Source: JAENVT01 sp031412355
GTDB taxonomy: Bacteria; Actinomycetota; Acidimicrobiia; Acidimicrobiales; Ilumatobacteraceae
Reading direction: 5' to 3'
DNA: 12,555 nucleotides
Assembly: GCA_031412355.1 (NCBI GenBank)
Contig: JANOCR010000274.1
Location: forward strand, 1 to 12,555
Part shown: piece by piece, positions 6,337 through 12,555 of the stretch
How positions within the stretch are numbered: the stretch's first letter is position 1
Layout: every line of letters starts with the position of its first letter
Translations under genes and position numbers: made by a program
The notes under the pieces: model-generated
Told to the model about the DNA's origin: nothing
The model's database searches: none
Seen by the model: the letters and a program-made list of their open reading frames with translations, nothing else

Positions 6337-6383
6337 GCGTCTGATGACTCCGGCACCCATGCGGGGCGCCAGTCGTCAAACAC
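6337..6383. repeat. Palindromic repeat copy 2 (REP-like, 47 bp)
   Basis: This is the same fold as the first copy, 15 bp away. The arm variants are swapped. Its inner arm GCGTCTGATGACT (6337-6349) is the exact complement of the inner arm of the first copy (6309-6321). Its outer arm AGTCGTCAAAC (6371-6381) is the exact complement of the outer arm of the first copy (6277-6287). The pair can therefore fold as two hairpins or as one long interrupted cruciform. Confidence 0.75.
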
Positions 6384-6424
6384 TTTGGGGCCAGGGGTGC
6401 AGCTGGGGCCGATGACAGATGGCT

Positions 6425-7405
6425 CTAGCCGGTCTGCACCGGGCCGGTGTCGACGACCTCGAAGGCCGTGCCGGGTATGCCCTTCAACTGGTTGAGATCG
6501 TCGTCGTTCCAACCGGGGTCGGGTGCGCCCTGGAAGAACCAGTTGCTGCCATTGTCGGCGACGATCAGTCCGAAGCGCTGCATGGCCGTGGCGATCACTC
6601 TGGCCTGGCCGCTGAGCGCTGCCACGTCGAAGTCGGCGCGCAGGCGCAGGCGCATGCCCATTGCAGGCAGCGTGGGGTCGGTGTTGCCCGAGGCGAAGTG
6701 CGTGGCGGGAAGGATGAACCCGCGCTGCGTCTGCGAAAAGGTGACGCGAATGGCGTGGTCGATGAGGCCGGCAGCAACCTCGTCGAAGCGCACCAGGCCG
6801 GGCAGGATCGGCAGACCCGCTGCGTCGGCGCTGGTCCAGCCCAACGGCCGCAGCGCACCGGTCAGCAGATCGAACTTCGCTCCGGATTCCGCGACCCAAC
6901 CTGCACCTTCGCGGCGGCCCACGAACAGTTCGTACAACTGGCAGGTCTGTTGCTGAACCACCAGCACGTGACGGTCACCCCCGACGCCACCACCCTCCAC
7001 GGGGGCATCGAGCGGGATCGGGAAAGGCCCCGGATCGCTCTCGTCGCCGTACGCGTCGTAGCGGATCGGAACCGCCGGTTGCGTCGGCGGCACGACGACG
7101 TAGGGGATGCCGTACAACGGGTTCTCGCCGAAATCCGGATGCAGGTTGTCGCTGCCGATGGCCTGGATGTGGCTGATGATCTGGCCGCTCAGCGGATGCA
7201 GCGACGCCGAGGCGATCTCCCTGTTCCACGAGTTGTCCGCAGGGAACACCGGGCATCCGCCGACGCGCGGTCCCGGCGGGGTGAGCCGATCCGCCGGCTC
7301 GGTTGCAGTGGCGCTGTCGACGATCGAGTTCGGAGCCGCTGACGCCACTGCGGCAACGCCCACGGCAATGGCAGCGAAGGCCGCGATCGGCCAGCGACGC
7401 ACCAT
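6425..7405 (-). CDS. Conserved secreted protein of unknown function
   Basis: A 326-residue exported protein. MVRRWPIAAFAAIAV begins a signal peptide that probably ends after ASA near residue 24. The mature protein has strongly conserved-looking blocks: CPVFPADNSWNREI, LHPDFGENPLYGIPYVVVP, GDRHVLVVQQQTCQLYELF, GWTSADAAGLPILPGLVRFDEV, MGMRLRLRADFDV and IVADNGSNWFFQGAPDPGWNDDDLN. I recognise this arrangement from uncharacterised secreted proteins of many bacteria, but no function is established. The few cysteines (two in the mature part) could form one disulfide. The ATG at 7403-7405 starts only 8 nt after the moaA stop, so it is very likely translated from the same transcript, although a role in molybdenum cofactor synthesis is not implied. 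No clear ribosome site is visible. Confidence 0.82.
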   Translation of the reverse strand: MVRRWPIAAFAAIAVGVAAVASAAPNSIVDSATATEPADRLTPPGPRVGGCPVFPADNSWNREIASASLHPLSGQIISHIQAIGSDNLHPDFGENPLYGIPYVVVPPTQPAVPIRYDAYGDESDPGPFPIPLDAPVEGGGVGGDRHVLVVQQQTCQLYELFVGRREGAGWVAESGAKFDLLTGALRPLGWTSADAAGLPILPGLVRFDEVAAGLIDHAIRVTFSQTQRGFILPATHFASGNTDPTLPAMGMRLRLRADFDVAALSGQARVIATAMQRFGLIVADNGSNWFFQGAPDPGWNDDDLNQLKGIPGTAFEVVDTGPVQTG

Positions 7406-7413
7406 GACGCGGG

Positions 7414-8433
7414 TCAGCCGCCGATCTGGCTCATCGTTCGCTTGGGTCGCACGAACGACACCTGGTTGATCTGGTGCCCTGCCCACTTCGTGCCGACTGC
7501 GCGCTGGATCTCTGCTGCCATGGCATTGTCATCGGCACCATCACGCATGAGCTTTCGGAAATTGAACTCCGTGGTCGCGAACAGGCACGTGCGGAACTGG
7601 CCGTCGGCTGTCACCCGCACGCGGTCGCAGTCGCCGCAGAACGGCTTGGAGACCGAGGGGATCACGCCGACCGTTCCGTGGCCGTCGAGGTATCGCCAGC
7701 GATCGGCCGGTGCCGCGCCGCGAGACTTCATCTGCTCGAGGGGAAAGACCTGATGGATCGCGGTGACGATCTCGTCTTGCGTGACGACTTGGTCATTGAT
7801 CCAATGACCGCCGGCGTCGAGGGGCATGTACTCGATGAATCGCACCTCGACATCGTGGTCGCGTCCGAAGCGAGCCAGATCGACGATCTCGTCGTCGTTG
7901 ATGCCGCGTTGCACGACGGCGTTGATCTTCACCGGAGAGAACCCGGCTTGCTTGGCTGCTTCGATGCCGTCCAGTACCCGAACCAGTTCGTCGCGACGAG
8001 TCATCTCCACGAACCTGTCGGCGCGCAACGTGTCGAGGCTGACGTTGACGCGGTCGAGGCCTGCCTGGCGTAGTTCGTGGGCCAACAGCCGGAACGTGGC
8101 CCCGTTGGTGGTAAGGCCCAGATCTGGCGCCCGGCCGGCCCGCGGCGAACGCGACGTAGACGGCACCCGCAACGTGGCCAACTTGCCGACCAGCACCGGG
8201 AGGTGGGCCCGCACGGTGGGCTCGCCACCGGTAAGCCGCAGGCCATCGACCTCGAAACGCTCGACGAAGATCCGAGCCAGTCGCTCGATCTCTTCGAAGG
8301 TGAGCACCTCGCTGCGCGGCAGCCAGACCATGCCCTCTTCGGGCATGCAATAGGTACAGCGAAAGTTGCAGCGATCGGTGACCGAGATACGTAGGTCACG
8401 AATGGTGCGTCCGAAGGGATCGACCAAATCCAT
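7414..8433 (-). CDS. moaA: GTP 3',8-cyclase MoaA
   Basis: A radical-SAM enzyme that cyclises GTP in the first step of molybdenum cofactor synthesis. The 339-residue length is typical. The N-terminal cluster motif CNFRCTYC holds Cys22, Cys26 and Cys29, and LTGGEP is the SAM-binding GGE motif. The C-terminal cluster is CGDC with a third ligand (Cys266, Cys269, Cys283), which binds substrate GTP. The protein ends in the conserved GlyGly tail (SQIGG) needed for activity in known MoaA. The ATG at 8431-8433 lies 5 nt after the stop of the MoeA/Glp gene, so translational coupling is likely. A somewhat longer loop (STSRSPRAGRAP, about residues 91-102) precedes the LTTNG strand. Every key residue is intact. 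Confidence 0.98.
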   Translation of the reverse strand: MDLVDPFGRTIRDLRISVTDRCNFRCTYCMPEEGMVWLPRSEVLTFEEIERLARIFVERFEVDGLRLTGGEPTVRAHLPVLVGKLATLRVPSTSRSPRAGRAPDLGLTTNGATFRLLAHELRQAGLDRVNVSLDTLRADRFVEMTRRDELVRVLDGIEAAKQAGFSPVKINAVVQRGINDDEIVDLARFGRDHDVEVRFIEYMPLDAGGHWINDQVVTQDEIVTAIHQVFPLEQMKSRGAAPADRWRYLDGHGTVGVIPSVSKPFCGDCDRVRVTADGQFRTCLFATTEFNFRKLMRDGADDNAMAAEIQRAVGTKWAGHQINQVSFVRPKRTMSQIGG

Positions 8434-8438
8434 GTCGG

Positions 8439-9653
8439 TCAGGCTACCGAGAGGAGCATCGTGATGACGGAGCCGCCGGGCTCGACGCCGTCGCCGTCGG
8501 GAACGATCGCAATGGCATCGGCCAGCGAAGTAGCCGCTAGCTGATGGCTCCCCTGGGCACCGACGGAGCTGATGTGGTACCTGCCGTCGGCGGCAAACGA
8601 GCCGGCAACCCGCATGTAGTGGGTCTTGCCGTCGGTGCGTCGCCGCAATCCCTCGTCGGCGACGGCAACCACCATCGTGCGATCGAGGTTGCTGTGCCCC
8701 ATCATCTTGCGCAGCGCAGGCCGGGCGAACAACTCGAAGCTGACCATCGAACTCACCGGGTTGCCAGGGAGGCCGAACACAGGCGTGAGGCGATCCCCTG
8801 CGGCCAGCAACCCGAAGGCGAACGGCTTGGCCGGCTTGATGGCGATCTGCATCCAGCGCATGTCGGCGATGCGCGACAGCACGGCTTTCACCACGTCGTA
8901 CTCCCCCATGCTGACCCCACCACTGGTGACGATGGCGTCGTACGACGCGGCGGCATCGCGCAGCACGGCCTCGAGCGTTGGTTCGTCGTCGCGGACCACG
9001 CCGAGATCGATTGCCTCACAACCTGCATCGGCGACCAGCGGCAACAGCATGGTCTTGTTGCTCTCGCGGATCTGCCCGGGGCGCAGCACCGACCCATCGC
9101 TGATCAACTCGTCGCCCGTCGACAGGACGGCGACGCGAGGCGTGCGAAACACCCGAACCCGGCGAGCGTTGACGCTGGCGAGCACGCCGGCCACCGCAGG
9201 TCGCACCACTGTGCCTGCTTCGAACAACGCTGTCCCGATGTGCACGTCGTCGCCGACGCGGCGCACCGAAGTGCCGGCCGTGACGGAACTGCGAACCAAC
9301 ACGTCGTCGCCTTCACGTTCGGTGTCTTCGACCATCACCGATGCATCGGCACCGCCGGGCATCGGCGCACCGGTCATGATGCGGATCGCCTCGCCTGGCT
9401 GCACGATCCGGTCCGTCGACCACCCGGCAGCGACCTCGCCGACGACTCGCAGCCGATTGGGTGCATCGGTCGTGTCGGCGGCTCGGACGGCATAACCATC
9501 AACCGCTGAGTTGGCGAACGGCGGCACGTCTTCTTCGGCGACAACGGCTTCTGCCAGCACAGCGCCGATGGCCTCGGGGATGGACACATCGACCACGTCG
9601 GAGACCGTGCAACGATCGAGCACATACTTGCGGGCGTCGTGTTCGCTGATCAC
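8439..9653 (-). CDS. moeA: Molybdopterin molybdotransferase MoeA / gephyrin-like Glp
   Basis: MoeA inserts molybdate into adenylylated molybdopterin; its actinobacterial paralogue Glp instead helps place the division machinery. The 404-residue protein has the full domain set: PPFANSAVDGYA (residues 44-55), RIMTGAPMP (91-99), the MoCF domain with VAVLSTGDELI (174-184) and SGGVSMGEYDVV (244-255), FGLPGNPVSS (293-302), and a C-terminal beta domain. Residues important in E. coli MoeA (the Asp of VDGYA, the Thr of MTGAP, the Glu of GDEL) are present, so catalytic activity is plausible. Linkage to galU and to a SepX/GlpR gene argues for Glp. Linkage to moaA and moaC argues for MoeA; both may apply. 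The start is a GTG at 9651-9653, with GAGG very close to it. Confidence 0.93.
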   Translation of the reverse strand: MISEHDARKYVLDRCTVSDVVDVSIPEAIGAVLAEAVVAEEDVPPFANSAVDGYAVRAADTTDAPNRLRVVGEVAAGWSTDRIVQPGEAIRIMTGAPMPGGADASVMVEDTEREGDDVLVRSSVTAGTSVRRVGDDVHIGTALFEAGTVVRPAVAGVLASVNARRVRVFRTPRVAVLSTGDELISDGSVLRPGQIRESNKTMLLPLVADAGCEAIDLGVVRDDEPTLEAVLRDAAASYDAIVTSGGVSMGEYDVVKAVLSRIADMRWMQIAIKPAKPFAFGLLAAGDRLTPVFGLPGNPVSSMVSFELFARPALRKMMGHSNLDRTMVVAVADEGLRRRTDGKTHYMRVAGSFAADGRYHISSVGAQGSHQLAATSLADAIAIVPDGDGVEPGGSVITMLLSVA

Positions 9654-9659
9654 GCCTCG

Positions 9660-9671
9660 AACGGTACCGTT
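9660..9671. promoter_or_regulatory. Perfect 12-bp palindrome in a divergent start gap
   Basis: AACGGTACCGTT is a perfect palindrome. It occupies half of the 24 bp between the divergent GTG starts of moeA/glp and the PF06475 gene. Its position suggests an operator or overlapping promoter control, but no matching regulator family is recognised. Confidence 0.35.
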
Positions 9672-9677
9672 TCATCG

Positions 9678-10229
9678 GTGAGCAGCTACACCGCATTGCC
9701 GGCCAGCGGTCATACGGCGCGGTGGGCGGTGTGGGACGGCGACGATATCGAGGTCACCGAGTTCATGTGGGAGAACGAAGGCTGGACCGTCAGTGGCCTG
9801 GTCGGCCGCGAGCGAGTGCAGTACGTCGTTCGCCTGACAGCTACCTGGCAGGTCCGCCAGTTCCTGCTGTTTCGCGATCTCGACGAGCCCGATCTGTGGC
9901 TGGCCACGGACGGCAGAGCACGTTGGGGCGAGATGAACGGCGCCCATCGGGTCGAACTCGACGGCTGCTACGACATAGACCTGGCGTGCACGCCGTTCAC
10001 GAAATCCCTGGCGATCCGACGCCTACCACTCAACGTCGGCGACAGCGCCGAACTGCCGGTGGTGACGGTTGATGTGGAGACGCTCGACGTGCAGGCCGCC
10101 ACACAGCGGTACACGCGGCTCGACACCCACCGTTGGAGTGTCGTGCACGGCGACCACTCCGTGGAGTTCGATGTCGACAAACACGGTCTGCTGCTGGACT
10201 ATCCGGCCCGGTTCCGACGGGTCAGCTGA
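9678..10229 (+). CDS. Putative glycolipid-binding protein (PF06475 family)
   Basis: A 183-residue protein without signal peptide. It carries the pattern of the PF06475 putative glycolipid-binding family: ARWAVWDGDDIEVTEF at the start, WTVSGLVG, DGRARWGEMNG, DGCYDIDLACTPFTKSLAIRRLPL, VVTVDVETLDVQAATQRYTRL and a closing DKHGLLLDYPARFRR. The family is common in actinobacteria and forms a beta-barrel-like domain; ligand binding is a family label and not proven here. The GTG at 9678 is chosen because it begins just before the conserved part. An in-frame ATG at 9639 would overlap the divergent moeA/glp start. Its last 8 bp overlap the end of galU, with which it converges. No ribosome site is seen. 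Confidence 0.82.
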   Translation: MSSYTALPASGHTARWAVWDGDDIEVTEFMWENEGWTVSGLVGRERVQYVVRLTATWQVRQFLLFRDLDEPDLWLATDGRARWGEMNGAHRVELDGCYDIDLACTPFTKSLAIRRLPLNVGDSAELPVVTVDVETLDVQAATQRYTRLDTHRWSVVHGDHSVEFDVDKHGLLLDYPARFRRVS

Positions 10230-11088
10230 GCCGCTCGCGCAGGAAGGCCCCGAAATCGTCGCCAATCGCCGGGTCGTCGAGGGCGATGTCGACCACGGCG
10301 GTCAACCAGCCGAGCGGTGTTCCGGTGTCGTAACGGCGAATGCTCGACAGCACACCGTGGAACGGCCCCTTGGCGGCCTGCACACGCAACGCATCGGTCA
10401 GTTGGATCTCGCCGCCGCTGCCCGGCTGCACGCGCTCGATCTCGGCGAACACGTCGGGGGTCAGCACGTACCGGCCGATGATGATCAGGTTGCTGGGTGC
10501 TTCGGCGACGTTGGGTTTCTCGACCATCGTGCGGATCCCGATCACACCGGCCGAGTCGAGTTCGGTCGAAGGATCGATGACACCGTACGAGCTGACCTGA
10601 TCGAGCGGCACCCGTTTCAGGCCGACCACGCTGCCCTCGGAGGATTCGCACAGCCTGGCCATCTGGTCGAGCAGTGACGAGTCACCCATCAACTCGTCAG
10701 GCAGCAGCACAGCGAACGGCTCGTCACCGACGGCATCGGCAGCGCATCCGACAGCGTGCCCGAGACCGAGCGGCTCATCCTGGTAGGCGAAGCTGACGCG
10801 CACGTCTCGGCCGATCGATTCGAGCCGGTCGGCCATCGCGTCGCGACCGGTCGACCTCAACTTGGCAAGCACCTCGTCGGACGATTGGAAGTACGCCTCG
10901 ATGGCCGGCTTGTTGCGATTCGTCACCACCACGATGTGATCGATGCCGGCGCCCACCGCCTCGTCGATGATCAGCTGCAGCGCCGGGGTGTCGATGATCG
11001 GCAGGAGTTCTTTGGGTACCGCCTTGGTAGCGGGGAGAAACCGCGTCCCCAGCCCTGCTGCAGGGATCACGGCGGTACGAACCTGCAT
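10222..11088 (-). CDS. galU: UTP–glucose-1-phosphate uridylyltransferase
   Basis: Makes UDP-glucose from UTP and glucose-1-phosphate, feeding cell-envelope polysaccharides and glycolipids. The protein is 288 residues, near the usual size. The nucleotide-binding start is clear: VIPAAGLGTRFLPATKAVPKELLP (residues 7-30). LQLIIDEAVGAGI, FAVLLPDELMGD and the VEKP segment followed by SNLIIIGRYVLTPDVF follow in the canonical order. The ATG is at 11086-11088 with no strong ribosome site. In mycobacteria and streptomycetes galU lies beside the glp–sepX genes and near a 5-formyltetrahydrofolate cyclo-ligase gene. The cyclo-ligase gene is missing here, and galU is directly divergent from the FmdB-like gene. 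The CIRCE element lies 34 bp upstream of this start and could also influence galU. Confidence 0.96.
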   Translation of the reverse strand: MQVRTAVIPAAGLGTRFLPATKAVPKELLPIIDTPALQLIIDEAVGAGIDHIVVVTNRNKPAIEAYFQSSDEVLAKLRSTGRDAMADRLESIGRDVRVSFAYQDEPLGLGHAVGCAADAVGDEPFAVLLPDELMGDSSLLDQMARLCESSEGSVVGLKRVPLDQVSSYGVIDPSTELDSAGVIGIRTMVEKPNVAEAPSNLIIIGRYVLTPDVFAEIERVQPGSGGEIQLTDALRVQAAKGPFHGVLSSIRRYDTGTPLGWLTAVVDIALDDPAIGDDFGAFLRERLS

Positions 11089-11123
11089 GCACAGATGTTA
11101 CGGCGCGACGCGACCCGCTAGCA

Positions 11124-11150
11124 TTAGCAGTCGATCAGTTCGACTGCTAA
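11124..11150. promoter_or_regulatory. CIRCE element (HrcA operator)
   Basis: TTAGCAGTC (11124-11132), a 9-base spacer, then GACTGCTAA (11142-11150). The CIRCE consensus is TTAGCACTC-N9-GAGTGCTAA, so this matches 8 of 9 bases in each arm with exact spacing, and the single change is symmetric. The dyad extends outward one base each side and inward two, giving 12-bp perfect arms. It sits 20 bp before the ATG of the FmdB-like gene and 35 bp before galU on the other side. Known HrcA binding to such dyads predicts heat-inducible expression. Confidence 0.85.
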
Positions 11151-11170
11151 TCGCACACGGCGGAGCCGAT

Positions 11171-11533
11171 ATGCCCACCTACGTTTACAAGTTCATCGAC
11201 ACCGGCGAGACCATCGAGGTGCAGCAAGCCTTCACCGACGATGCGCTCACCCACGCCGAGCATCCTGCGACTGGCAAGCAGTTGAAAGTCAAGAAGGTCT
11301 TCACGCCTGTGGGTGTCACGTTCAAGGGCGGTGGCTTCTACAAGACCGACAGTCGCGGCGGTAAGTCCAAGTCGTCGACGACCGCGACGCCATCATCCGA
11401 ATCGTCCGACTCATCATCGTCATCGTCGTCCACCAACGGCAGTTCGACATCGAGCGACTCCGGCACTTCGTCGACGACATCGGCTGCGACGCCGTCGACG
11501 GCACCGGCCAAGACGACACCCAGCTCCGACTGA
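11171..11533 (+). CDS. FmdB/Ruc-like small protein lacking the zinc-ribbon cysteines
   Basis: A 120-residue protein. Residues 1-62 follow the FmdB-family ribbon: MPTYVYKF at the start, VKKVFTPVGVTFKGGGFYKTDSR at the end. The two CxxC pairs that bind zinc in the family are gone (FIDTG and HPATG stand in their places), and the protein contains no cysteine. Residues 63-120 are a low-complexity Ser/Thr tail ending in a Pro/Ala/Thr stretch, probably disordered. This design and its position beside galU match M. tuberculosis Rv0991c (Ruc), a chaperone switched on by oxidation of its zinc cysteines. Here a redox switch cannot operate. A good ribosome site, GGCGGAG, lies 5 bases before the ATG, and a CIRCE operator lies upstream, predicting HrcA heat-shock control. 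Chaperone function is inferred from synteny and similarity. Confidence 0.85.
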   Translation: MPTYVYKFIDTGETIEVQQAFTDDALTHAEHPATGKQLKVKKVFTPVGVTFKGGGFYKTDSRGGKSKSSTTATPSSESSDSSSSSSSTNGSSTSSDSGTSSTTSAATPSTAPAKTTPSSD

Positions 11534-11607
11534 ACTTGTCACTGCGCCGATACAGTCGGCCGCGACTTCCCCCAAATCGTTGATTCGATCCTGGCGAGGG
11601 AGGTCTC

Positions 11608-12177
11608 ATGCACCAGCTCGCCTGGGCTCGCCTGATGATGGCGCGCCACCCGTGGGTCTACTGGCTGGCGATTCTCGCCATCGCGTGCACGGTCAGCATC
11701 GGTACCGCTCGTGCCTTGGGCGAGGTCGACGCCGCGCGGAGATCCTGGGGCCAGCAGCAAACGGTGTGGACAGCGACGATCTCCATCGAGCCGGGGCAGC
11801 CGATCACCGCTGAGCGTCGCAACGTTCCACGTGCTTTCGTGCCGGCCGGAGCCGTGGTCGACACTCCCAATTCGACCATCGCCCGCCAACGCATTGGTCC
11901 CGGCGAGATCGTCACCGTCACCGACGTTGCCGCGACGGGCACCGCTGCACTGATCCCCGCCGGTTCGGTTGCATTTGCGGTCGCCGCCACGGTCGAGCAC
12001 TTCGCGGTCGGCGACCAGATCGTCGTCTACGCCGGCGATCAGTTCGTGGCTACAGGCGACATCGTGGGCGGCAGCGAATCCGAGCTAATGGTCGCGGTGC
12101 CGGCCGACGCTGCGCCGGCCATGGCTGCAGCCCTGCTTGCCGACGCGGTGACCCTCGCCCTCTCGCCGGACCCCTAG
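11608..12177 (+). CDS. Membrane-anchored SAF-domain protein (CpaB/RcpC-like)
   Basis: A 189-residue protein. It has an N-terminal transmembrane helix (about residues 17-37, VYWLAILAIACTVSIGTARAL), an extracytoplasmic linker, then a SAF beta-clip domain. The SAF pattern is visible in TISIEPGQPITAERRNVPRAFVPAGAV, followed by RQRIGPGEIVTVTDV and ALIPAGSVAFAVA. It closes with a VGDQIVVYAGDQ beta segment as in CpaB/RcpC pilus-assembly proteins. No other Flp pilus genes are in view, so a pilus role is not supported; small SAF proteins near mscL/galU loci are common in actinobacteria and uncharacterised. The ribosome site GGGAGG lies 4 bases before the ATG at 11608. The gene follows the FmdB-like gene by 74 bp and may share its heat-regulated transcript. 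It ends 3 bp from the convergent uppP. Confidence 0.8.
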   Translation: MHQLAWARLMMARHPWVYWLAILAIACTVSIGTARALGEVDAARRSWGQQQTVWTATISIEPGQPITAERRNVPRAFVPAGAVVDTPNSTIARQRIGPGEIVTVTDVAATGTAALIPAGSVAFAVAATVEHFAVGDQIVVYAGDQFVATGDIVGGSESELMVAVPADAAPAMAAALLADAVTLALSPDP

Positions 12178-12180
12178 TCC

Positions 12181-12555
12181 TCAGCGCCAGCCGGCGGCCA
12201 GGACCACCAACACGACAACGCCGAGGGCGCACCGGTATATCACGAAGGGCATGAAACTGCGGGTGCGGATGAGGCGCAGGGTTCCCCATACCGCTGCCCA
12301 TCCCGACAGCCCGGCGGTGATGATGCCGACGATCATGGGCACTCCCAGACCCGCGGGGATGCCGTCGCGGGCCAACTTCAGCAGCTTGTAAGCGACGGCG
12401 CCGGCAGTGACGGGAATCGCCATCAGGAAGCTGGCCCGTGCCGCGGCGTCGCGGGAGAACCCCAGGAACCGGGCTGCGGTCATGGTGATGCCCGATCGCG
12501 AGGTGCCGGGATTCAGGGCAAGCACCTGCGCTGCACCGATCTTCAGGGCATCGTC
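12181..12555 (-). CDS. uppP: Undecaprenyl-diphosphatase UppP/BacA, C-terminal part (runs off right edge)
   Basis: The visible 124 residues are the C-terminal part of the membrane phosphatase that recycles undecaprenyl diphosphate during peptidoglycan synthesis. The catalytic loop ALNPGTSRSG is at the start of the visible part, followed by TAARFLGFSRDAAARASFLMAIPVTAGA, the family's second signature. Three further hydrophobic segments complete the C-terminal membrane part (MIVGIITAGLSGWAAVW and FVIYRCALGVVVLVVLAAG among them). The frame is open to the window edge, so the gene starts beyond it. The GTG within the visible part (12525) is internal, because family similarity (DALKIGAAQVLALNPG) continues before it. 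Confidence 0.94.
   Translation of the reverse strand, partial: DDALKIGAAQVLALNPGTSRSGITMTAARFLGFSRDAAARASFLMAIPVTAGAVAYKLLKLARDGIPAGLGVPMIVGIITAGLSGWAAVWGTLRLIRTRSFMPFVIYRCALGVVVLVVLAAGWR

Noticed and set aside
6275..6383. Possible CRISPR array
   Set aside because: There are only two units, each strongly palindromic, separated by 15 bp with no further repeats and no cas genes.
11123..11151. Actinobacterial LexA (SOS) box reading of the dyad
   Set aside because: The centre resembles TCGA...TTCGA, but the GAAC-N4-GTTC pattern is not met, while the CIRCE arms and N9 spacing fit closely.
11546..11560. Hairpin GCCGA-TACAG-TCGGC after the FmdB-like gene as a terminator
   Set aside because: The stem is only 5 bp and no T-tract follows, so it is too weak to call.

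Overview
The window is GC-rich actinobacterial chromosome, most likely from class Acidimicrobiia (Ilumatobacter-like); the class assignment is inference. The actinobacterial call rests on a SepX/GlpR-type divisome membrane protein, a galU–moeA/glp–sepX neighbourhood of the kind known in Mycobacterium and Streptomyces, a PF06475 glycolipid-binding protein, frequent GTG starts, weak Shine-Dalgarno sites and a CIRCE heat-shock operator.

Left part (1-4634), accessory metabolism. A partial MDR-family oxidoreductase runs off the left edge. It is divergent from a SnoaL/NTF2-fold protein, which converges on an Lrp/AsnC regulator. The regulator is divergent from a one-domain VOC dioxygenase resembling the catalytic half of 4-hydroxyphenylpyruvate dioxygenase, whose promoter looks leaderless. 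A fasciclin lipoprotein follows, converging on an acyl-CoA dehydrogenase that lies downstream of a small SHOCT-domain protein.

Middle (4826-9653), minus strand. In transcription order the genes are a MoeA/Glp-type molybdotransferase, moaA, a conserved secreted protein of unknown function, moaC and sepX/glpR, then tRNA-Ala(CGC) with a strong intrinsic terminator. The first three genes are nearly contiguous (5 and 8 nt gaps). The 219-bp gap before moaC holds two 47-bp palindromic repeats whose arms also pair perfectly with each other. Molybdopterin synthesis (MoaA, MoaC, MoeA) and the cell-division pair Glp–GlpR/SepX are therefore interleaved.

Right part (9678-12555). A PF06475 glycolipid-binding protein converges on galU. 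Divergent from galU is a small FmdB-family gene, the apparent positional counterpart of the M. tuberculosis redox chaperone Ruc (Rv0991c). It is preceded by a near-perfect CIRCE operator, but the encoded protein has no cysteine at all. A membrane-anchored SAF-domain protein follows, and the C-terminal part of undecaprenyl-diphosphatase (uppP) runs off the right edge.

The most notable observations are the CIRCE-controlled, cysteine-free FmdB/Ruc-like protein, the twin palindromes in the molybdenum-cofactor operon, and the interleaving of moaA/moaC with the Glp–SepX division pair. I did not see a wholly novel multi-gene system.
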